NCBI GenBank assembly: GCA_038209275.1
Contig: JBBQXW010000225.1
Span: 1-11,919, forward strand
DNA length: 11,919 bases
Source of the DNA: L227-5C sp038209275
GTDB lineage: Bacteria; Chloroflexota; Chloroflexia; Chloroheliales; Chloroheliaceae
Direction: 5' to 3'
Shown here: positions 6,897 through 11,919 of the stretch, piece by piece
Position numbering within the stretch: position 1 is the first letter of the stretch
How the letters are laid out: every line of letters begins with the position of its first letter
Notes under the pieces: generated by a model
The model's input: only the letters and a program-made list of their open reading frames with translations
Databases searched by the model: none
Told to the model about the DNA's origin: nothing
Translations under genes and position numbers: made by a program

Positions 6897-7019
6897 GGGA
6901 GTGCCGAAATTGGAGGAGGTAGGGGCGAATGGCATACGCCCTCGAACACTATGCCGGGGCAAACGGGCGTATGCCATTCGCCCCTACCAAAACTCACCTC
7001 TGCAAAAGTAGGCACTTCC
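6897..7019. mobile_element. Second miniature inverted-repeat element
   Basis: This is a 123-bp non-coding element between the aminotransferase stop codon and the metallopeptidase promoter. The flanking direct repeat TGATAACT (6889-6896 and 7020-7027) is a perfect 8-bp target duplication candidate. The ends GGGAGTGCC and GGCACTTCC form a 9-bp terminal inverted repeat with one mismatch. The core arms (6918-6941 and 6965-6988) are perfectly complementary over 24 bp around a 23-nt loop, and start GGTAGGGGCGAATGGC. It shares its core with the element at 157-283, but the outer arms differ. Lying 15 nt after the aminotransferase stop, its hairpin may also act as a transcript end or stabiliser, though no T-run follows it. 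Confidence 0.8.
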
Positions 7020-7034
7020 TGATAACTTATATTT

Positions 7035-8234
7035 CTAACTTGAAGAGTTTTTCCTCAAAAAGTTACCGATGCGCTCCAGACCAGCCTCAATGTTAGCCAT
7101 AGAGTTAGCATAGGAGAGGCGCAAAAACCCTTCGCCCGCTTCCCCAAAAGCGCTACCCCACAGCAGCGCAATCCCGGCTTCCTCAAGCAACTGGTCGGAG
7201 AGTTGGCGGGAGGTATAGCCCGTCCCCTCAATATTGGGGAAGGCATAGAACGCGCCTTTCGGCACCACACATTTTACGCCGGGCATTTCGTTCAGGGTCG
7301 CGACTAACACATCGCGGCGACGCAAAAATTCCTGGCGCATCGTTTCGACGCTATCCTGTGAACCTTGCAAGGCGGCAAGTCCGGCCATCTGGGTAAAGCT
7401 GGCGGTGCAGGAGTTGCTGTTCGTCATCAGGCGAGCCATGTGCTGGGCTAACCAGCCGGGCATCAGGCCATAACCGAGCCGCCAGCCCGTCATGGCGTAA
7501 GTTTTGGAAAAACCATCCAAAATAATGGTACGCTCATGCATACCGGGGCGGGTGGCGACGCTCTCGTGATGTCCTTCATACAGCAGACGGCAATAAATTT
7601 CGTCCGAAAGTACGAACAAATCATGGCGAATCGCAAGTTCGGCGATGCGGTCAAGGTCGGAAGCTTCCAGAATACCGCCAGTCGGGTTTTGCGGCGAGTT
7701 AATAATAATAAGTTTGGTGCGCGGCGTAATCAGCGAAGCCAGTTCGTCCGGGTCAAACCGAAAATCGCGCTCGGCCCGTAGCGGCAACGGCACGCCTACT
7801 CCCCCAACATAATCTATCATCGAGCTATAGATAGGAAAGCCGGGGTCGGGGAAAATTACTTCGTCGCCCTCATTAACCAGCGCCAGCATGGTGTAAAACA
7901 TAATCGGCTTTGCGCCGGGAGTAACGACCACTTCATCAAGGTTGTAGTTCAACCCGCGAGACTGGTTGATGTCCTCGGCGATAGCCTGACGCAACTGGGG
8001 CAATCCGGCGGCAGGGCCGTAGTGGGTGAAGCCATCGCGCAAAGCTTTGACTCCAGCCTCGATAATATGCGGAGCGGTTTCAAAATCGGGTTCGCCAATC
8101 TCAAAGTGAATTACTTCGCGGCCTTTGGCTTCCAGGGCGCGGGCCTTGACCAAAACTTCAAAAGCCTGCTCAGTGCCGAGCCGGGCGGCGCGTTTCGCCA
8201 GATAACGGGCTGCTTCTTCATTGAATGCCGACAT
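7035..8234 (-). CDS. Class I/II PLP-dependent aminotransferase
   Basis: The predicted protein has 399 residues, full length for an aspartate-type (fold type I, subgroup I-gamma-like) aminotransferase. The substrate-end motif FEIGEPDF is at about 44-51. PQNPTGG at 181-187 carries the PLP-contacting N183. LSDEIYCRL holds D211 and Y214. The Schiff-base lysine is K244 in SKTYAMTGWRLGYG, and a C-terminal FLRLSYANS should hold the carboxylate-binding arginine. It would transfer amino groups from an amino acid such as aspartate, alanine or an aromatic one to a 2-oxo acid in the cytoplasm. The substrate cannot be settled from motifs. The ATG start has GAGGAG at a good distance. It follows the endonuclease gene by 47 nt and is followed by a miniature element, so it may form its own unit. 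No clear promoter is visible in the 47-nt gap. Confidence 0.93.
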   Translation of the reverse strand: MSAFNEEAARYLAKRAARLGTEQAFEVLVKARALEAKGREVIHFEIGEPDFETAPHIIEAGVKALRDGFTHYGPAAGLPQLRQAIAEDINQSRGLNYNLDEVVVTPGAKPIMFYTMLALVNEGDEVIFPDPGFPIYSSMIDYVGGVGVPLPLRAERDFRFDPDELASLITPRTKLIIINSPQNPTGGILEASDLDRIAELAIRHDLFVLSDEIYCRLLYEGHHESVATRPGMHERTIILDGFSKTYAMTGWRLGYGLMPGWLAQHMARLMTNSNSCTASFTQMAGLAALQGSQDSVETMRQEFLRRRDVLVATLNEMPGVKCVVPKGAFYAFPNIEGTGYTSRQLSDQLLEEAGIALLWGSAFGEAGEGFLRLSYANSMANIEAGLERIGNFLRKNSSS

Positions 8235-8281
8235 GGGTTTCTCCTCACTTATAAATATTCTTAACCATTTTCTACTAGATT

Positions 8282-9157
8282 TTAATCAAGGGAATCGGCA
8301 ACTAAAGGTAAAATAGCTTCTTCGCCAATTTCATCACCCCGGTCATCATTTATAGCATGAACAAGAAAAGACCAGTCGAGTCTACCATCTTCTGGTAATT
8401 TATATTTGGTTTGTAATTCTTTAACTAACAATTGGGCAGCGCCACCAACAACTTCATGCATAGCTGGATTATTTCGAGAAAAATCCTGAACACCCTGTTC
8501 AATACCCTCAAGAAGCCAGTCTTGAGTCGCTTTTTCATCATCATTTAGCCAAGACCAAAACTCTGCACCTGCCATAACTTTAACGTAGCTAAGAGGACTT
8601 AAAATATCTTGCCGTCTAACATTTTCACCTCGAACGATACGATATTTGTCGGTTAGCAAGCCTTTATGTCCATAAAAAACTCCTACCACGACCCCCGCGC
8701 CCTGTAAATTTTGTTCGCCTAGAGCCAGAAAATTGTGATATAGACCCATAGCCTGTCCATATTGAATCGTCCAACTACTAGCCTTCAATGACAAAAGATA
8801 ATTGCCATCATGCCTTTTTACCAAATGGTCAATATCATCAAAAGGTGGACTATTGTAGGGAGGCTTATAGCGGAAAGTTGAATCGAGACGTACAGTTTGA
8901 AACACGTTAGGTAACAATTTCTCATCTATCATTTTGCCAAAGCTAGTAGCATGTCCAGTTCCCAAATGCCAGTTGAGAATACATTGGGCAAGCGAGGCTT
9001 GATCAGTTATCTGGTGGAAATCTTGCAAGGCACACATTAAAAATGGATTAATATTGAGTACACCGCTGATTTCAGTCCGAAGTTTACGTAATCTACGCCC
9101 AAGAAAAAGAGCAATTTCAAGAGCGGTTCCTTCAATAATTTGTTCTCGTTTAATCAT
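8282..9157 (-). CDS. Probable type II restriction endonuclease (PmeII-like)
   Basis: The predicted protein has 291 residues from the ATG at 9157 (MIKREQII). Longer readings upstream overlap the methyltransferase C terminus in another frame and are probably not real. The key region is FDDID (106-110), then YLLSLKASSWTIQ (from 120). This looks like a PD-(D/E)xK nuclease core in which S123-L-K125 stands where D/E-x-K is usual. The SLKA-WTIQ stretch and the later YGHKGLLTDKYRIVRGEN resemble, from memory, PmeII-family type II endonucleases. It starts 37 nt after the cytosine methyltransferase stop, as expected for the cutting partner of an RM pair, and has no strong ribosome site. The target sequence is unknown but should match that of the methyltransferase. 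The gene is A+T-rich compared with the aminotransferase next to it. Confidence 0.7.
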   Translation of the reverse strand: MIKREQIIEGTALEIALFLGRRLRKLRTEISGVLNINPFLMCALQDFHQITDQASLAQCILNWHLGTGHATSFGKMIDEKLLPNVFQTVRLDSTFRYKPPYNSPPFDDIDHLVKRHDGNYLLSLKASSWTIQYGQAMGLYHNFLALGEQNLQGAGVVVGVFYGHKGLLTDKYRIVRGENVRRQDILSPLSYVKVMAGAEFWSWLNDDEKATQDWLLEGIEQGVQDFSRNNPAMHEVVGGAAQLLVKELQTKYKLPEDGRLDWSFLVHAINDDRGDEIGEEAILPLVADSLD

Positions 9158-9194
9158 ATAATGCCGATAATTTCTACATCTTGGCTTAGGATAA

Positions 9195-10451
9195 TTAAAA
9201 TAAAGAAAGCTGGACAGATTCAGGATTATTGTTGTCAGGACGCTCTGAATAAGACAGCCCATTAATAACTTTACCGTCTTTCCACCACCAGCGTGTTCGG
9301 ACATGAGGCCGAAGATGGATAATAGTATCAGGTAGGCAATTTTGCGGTTGAATAAAATGGTTTGCAGCTATTTGCTCTAACAATTTTAAGGCTGCTTTTC
9401 CAGCGATTTCCCCCAAGATTATTGGTACTGCATTACCCACCTGCTGGTATTTTTCAGAAGGAGTACCAAAAAACTCCCAATCTTCCGGGAAACCTTGAAC
9501 ACGAGAACATTCACCAACAGTTAAAGGTCGCAAACATTCTGGATGGCACAAACTTGTACCAGCATGATTTGGCATAGTGACAATGGTCGGACAGGGAAAC
9601 TCATAGGAGAGTTTACGCCAATAGGCTGATCTTCCTCCTTTAAGATAAAAAGATTTTCCCATTGACTCTTTTTGCATTTCAAGTGGGAGTGAGCGCCAAT
9701 TACCTCCAGGAGGAACCATCGCTAAATAACGTTTCTTTCTCGGACTAAAATCCATCATAGTTGAATCCGGATCTGACTTATCCTTTATAGCATCACCAAG
9801 TGTTGTAAAAGGTGGGAGACCGTCGGCAGAGCGATTACTATAAGTTGGCTTCGAAAAATCAGCTTTAAGTCCAAAACGGTTTCCTATAACGATAATACGT
9901 TCTCGAATTTGAGGCGCACCATAGTTAGCAGAGTTAACAATAAAGCAGTCAGTGCGATAACCAATTTCGTTGAAGCGTTTTTGAACAGACTCAAAAAGAG
10001 ATCCTTTAGAAGCAGTATTATTAAGTTTTAGAGAAAGCAAGCCACGTACATTTTCTAGGAGAAAGGCACGAGGTTGTAGTTGCTCAACAAAATTGACAAA
10101 TTCGAAAATTAACTGGCCCCGCATATCACCAATTCCGCGACGCTTACCAAAGACACTAAAAGATTGACAAGGTGGCCCACCTACGATTAGATCTAACTCT
10201 CCAAAGTCAAGCTTCAGTTCCTTAAGTAATTGCAAAGGATTAATGCTTCTAATATCAGCATTAATAATAAGCATTGCAGGGTTAGCTAAACGGCCAGCAT
10301 CACGATTACGACGAATTGTTTCACAAAAAGCTGACTCAGCCTCTACACATGCAACTGTTTCAAACCGCTGGGTACGTTCTAGTCCAATATCCAGACCCAT
10401 TGCACCAGAAAAGAGAGACAAAACCTTAAATTTATTAGTTAGTTCGGACAC
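9195..10451 (-). CDS. DNA (cytosine-5-)-methyltransferase (Dcm/HhaI type)
   Basis: The predicted protein has 418 residues with the full set of C5-methyltransferase motifs. Motif I is FSGAMGLDIG (14-23). Motif IV is GGPPCQSFS with the catalytic C95. Motif VI is ENV at 133-135. Motif VIII is QIRERIIVIG, and motif X is YQQVGNAVPIILGE. The target-recognition region lies between VIII and IX. It transfers a methyl group from AdoMet to C5 of cytosine in a specific DNA site, protecting it from the endonuclease encoded just downstream. The C terminus ends in the common VQLSLF. The start is GTG at 10449-10451. The only upstream purine-rich site is GAAAGGG, with about 10 nt of spacing. It begins 23 nt after the dihydrolipoyl dehydrogenase stop, so it is either read through from that gene or has a promoter inside it. 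Base composition suggests acquisition. Confidence 0.95.
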   Translation of the reverse strand: MSELTNKFKVLSLFSGAMGLDIGLERTQRFETVACVEAESAFCETIRRNRDAGRLANPAMLIINADIRSINPLQLLKELKLDFGELDLIVGGPPCQSFSVFGKRRGIGDMRGQLIFEFVNFVEQLQPRAFLLENVRGLLSLKLNNTASKGSLFESVQKRFNEIGYRTDCFIVNSANYGAPQIRERIIVIGNRFGLKADFSKPTYSNRSADGLPPFTTLGDAIKDKSDPDSTMMDFSPRKKRYLAMVPPGGNWRSLPLEMQKESMGKSFYLKGGRSAYWRKLSYEFPCPTIVTMPNHAGTSLCHPECLRPLTVGECSRVQGFPEDWEFFGTPSEKYQQVGNAVPIILGEIAGKAALKLLEQIAANHFIQPQNCLPDTIIHLRPHVRTRWWWKDGKVINGLSYSERPDNNNPESVQLSLF

Positions 10452-10474
10452 TGTGAAGCGACCCTTTCATTTAT

Positions 10475-11914
10475 CTACGTAAGACTCGTCTTTTTGAAGT
10501 GAATCGGGCTGGCTCCGGGGAGGCCACCGAGGGCAGCTTCCTGAACAGCTTCGGGCAAGGTCGGGTGAGCGTGAATAGTTTGGGATAGTTCTTCGGCAGT
10601 GTGGCGTTGCTTGACCGCCAGCACCAGTTCGGCGATAAGGTCGGTGGCATCCGGCCCCATAATATGAGCCGCCAGAATTTCGCCAGTGCGGTCAGCCAGT
10701 AACAATTTGACCAGACCGTTAGTGTTGTCAATCGTAACGGCCCGACCAAGCGCTGAGAAGGGAAATTTGCTGACGCGATAGGCAACCCCGGCAGCTTTTA
10801 GTTCCTGCTCGGTTGGGCCAACGCTGGCGATTTCGGGGCTGGCATAGATACAGTTGGGAACCGCCCGATAGTCCATCAGGCGGCTGTGGCCCATAATATT
10901 CTCAACCGCTACTTCGCCCTCGGCGCTGGCGACGTGAGCTAACATGATACGCTGGGTTACATCGCCGATGGCGTAAACGTGGTCAACGTTGGTTTCCATG
11001 CGCTCGTTGCTGATGATAGCGCGGCGGTTCATAATTACGCCAATGTCCTGAAGGCCCAAATCCTGGGTATAAGGTGAACGCCCGACTGCCAGCATCACCA
11101 TTTCAGCGTTGATGCTTTCCTGGCCTTTGGCGGTAGCGTAGTGAACCGTAAGCTTTTCGCTTTCGTCGGCAGCGTCTTTATTCGCCTCGATAGCTTCGAC
11201 TTTAGTATTGGTAGCAACGGTTACGCCCGATTTTTTAAGGCTAATCTGGAAACGCTGGCGAATTTCATCATCTACCGGCAACAAAATATTGGGTAAAGCT
11301 TCCAAAATAGTAACTTTAGTGCCGAGCGGAGCCATAATTCCGGCCCACTCAACCCCGATAATACCGCCGCCAATAATAACCAGGCTTTTCGGAATGTGTT
11401 TGAGCGACAAAATGCGGTCACTGTCTATCACGCCTTCCAAATCGGTGCCGGGAATGGGCAAACGGCTAATAGCACTGCCAGTAGCAATAACAATATTAGA
11501 AGCTTCGATTTCGGTTAGTTCGGGTTGTCCGTTGCGGATGGCGATGCGGTTGGGAGAGGTCAGCGTACCGTGTCCTTTGTGCATATCAATTTTGTAAGAT
11601 TTGAACAGTCCGGCTACGCCGCCGACCAACTGATTGACAACGGCATCTTTGCGGGCCATCATCTTTTCAATATTGGGCTTGATGCTTTCCTGGTCTACTT
11701 CTATCCCAAAACGGTCAGCTTTACGCATTTCTTCGAGTAGTTGAACGCTTTTAATCAGGGTTTTAGAAGGGATGCAGCCCCAGATTAAGCAAGTTCCGCC
11801 GGGTCGGTCTTTTTCGACTACCGCGACTTTCGCGCCAAGTTGAGCGGCCCGAATCGCCGCGACGTAGCCACCCGGCCCGCCGCCAATCACCGCAATATCG
11901 TATCTATCAGTCAT
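10475..11914 (-). CDS. lpd: Dihydrolipoyl dehydrogenase (E3)
   Basis: The predicted protein has 479 residues and is complete. The N-terminal FAD-binding motif is GGGPGGYVAA (11-20). The redox disulfide is C42/C47 in GGTCLIWGCIPSK. The central NAD-binding motif IIGGGIIGVEWAG and the second FAD motif around YAIGDVT are present. The C-terminal catalytic pair is H450 and E455 in HAHPTLPEAV. It reoxidises the dihydrolipoyl group of the 2-oxo acid dehydrogenase complexes and the glycine cleavage system, passing electrons through FAD to NAD+. One departure from the common GGTCLNxGC is I44 in place of Asn between the cysteines. No E1, E2 or H-protein gene is visible here. The ATG is 5 nt from the window edge, so its ribosome site and promoter are not visible. 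A type II RM pair follows directly after its stop. Confidence 0.95.
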   Translation of the reverse strand: MTDRYDIAVIGGGPGGYVAAIRAAQLGAKVAVVEKDRPGGTCLIWGCIPSKTLIKSVQLLEEMRKADRFGIEVDQESIKPNIEKMMARKDAVVNQLVGGVAGLFKSYKIDMHKGHGTLTSPNRIAIRNGQPELTEIEASNIVIATGSAISRLPIPGTDLEGVIDSDRILSLKHIPKSLVIIGGGIIGVEWAGIMAPLGTKVTILEALPNILLPVDDEIRQRFQISLKKSGVTVATNTKVEAIEANKDAADESEKLTVHYATAKGQESINAEMVMLAVGRSPYTQDLGLQDIGVIMNRRAIISNERMETNVDHVYAIGDVTQRIMLAHVASAEGEVAVENIMGHSRLMDYRAVPNCIYASPEIASVGPTEQELKAAGVAYRVSKFPFSALGRAVTIDNTNGLVKLLLADRTGEILAAHIMGPDATDLIAELVLAVKQRHTAEELSQTIHAHPTLPEAVQEAALGGLPGASPIHFKKTSLT

Positions 11915-11919
11915 TAATT

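Noticed and set aside
6918..6988. The 24-bp perfect hairpin as an intrinsic terminator of the aminotransferase gene
   Set aside because: No T-run follows on the minus strand, and the flanking direct repeat and shared core identify it better as a mobile element. A secondary effect on the transcript end remains possible.
9158..9304. Longer start for the endonuclease gene
   Set aside because: The extra 49 residues overlap the conserved C terminus of the cytosine methyltransferase in another frame and show no family-like features. The ATG at 9157 is in the gap between the genes.
10435..10470. 11-residue upstream reading frame (ATG at 10470) overlapping the GTG start of the cytosine methyltransferase
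   Set aside because: It could couple translation, but it has no ribosome site, and a frame this short is expected by chance.

Overview
Every gene I can support in this window reads on the minus strand, so transcription runs from high to low coordinates. The organism is a bacterium. GTG/ATG starts, GAGGAG-type ribosome sites, a dihydrolipoyl dehydrogenase and abundant short palindromic repeats all fit this. The large soluble dynamin-like GTPase and the GTAGGGGCGAAT-type miniature elements suggest a Chloroflexota-like or other repeat-rich environmental bacterium, but that is a low-confidence guess. Two kinds of DNA alternate. The conserved-looking genes (3.3-8.2 kb and 10.5-11.9 kb) are visibly richer in G+C. 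The two restriction-modification (RM) blocks (0-3.2 kb and 8.3-10.5 kb) are visibly richer in A+T and look acquired.

Layout in transcription order, from the right end. A complete dihydrolipoyl dehydrogenase gene (10475-11914) is followed after 23 nt by a DNA cytosine-C5 methyltransferase (9195-10451, GTG start). A probable PmeII-like type II restriction endonuclease follows (8282-9157). Together the last two form a classic type II RM pair wedged between metabolic genes. Next come a class I/II PLP aminotransferase (7035-8234) and a 123-bp miniature inverted-repeat element (6897-7019) bounded by an 8-bp direct repeat. After it lies a two-gene operon: an M48-like zinc metallopeptidase (5822-6769) and, 14 nt on, a dynamin-like membrane GTPase (3933-5807). 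A 41-bp TCAGT-type hairpin repeat follows the GTPase. Then comes a small four-helix membrane protein (3316-3756) with a consensus -10, a perfect 17-bp palindromic operator candidate over the expected start point, and a clear intrinsic terminator.

The left end is a second defence block. A 788-residue protein (789-3155) appears to fuse an amino-methyltransferase (DPFCGSG then SPPY) to a C-terminal PD-(D/E)xK nuclease, a one-polypeptide RM enzyme with its own promoter. Downstream are two tandem copies of an unrecognised ~113-residue gene. The first is intact (398-739). The second (1-401) is broken by a 127-bp miniature element flanked by a perfect 7-bp target duplication, and the intact copy serves as the empty-site reference.

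The best candidates for something under-described are the metallopeptidase/dynamin-like GTPase operon, the single-chain methyltransferase-nuclease with its tandem small genes, and the miniature element family, whose core is conserved while its outer arms are not. No intergenic stretch exceeds 300 bases; the longest (6770-7034) holds a promoter and a miniature element.
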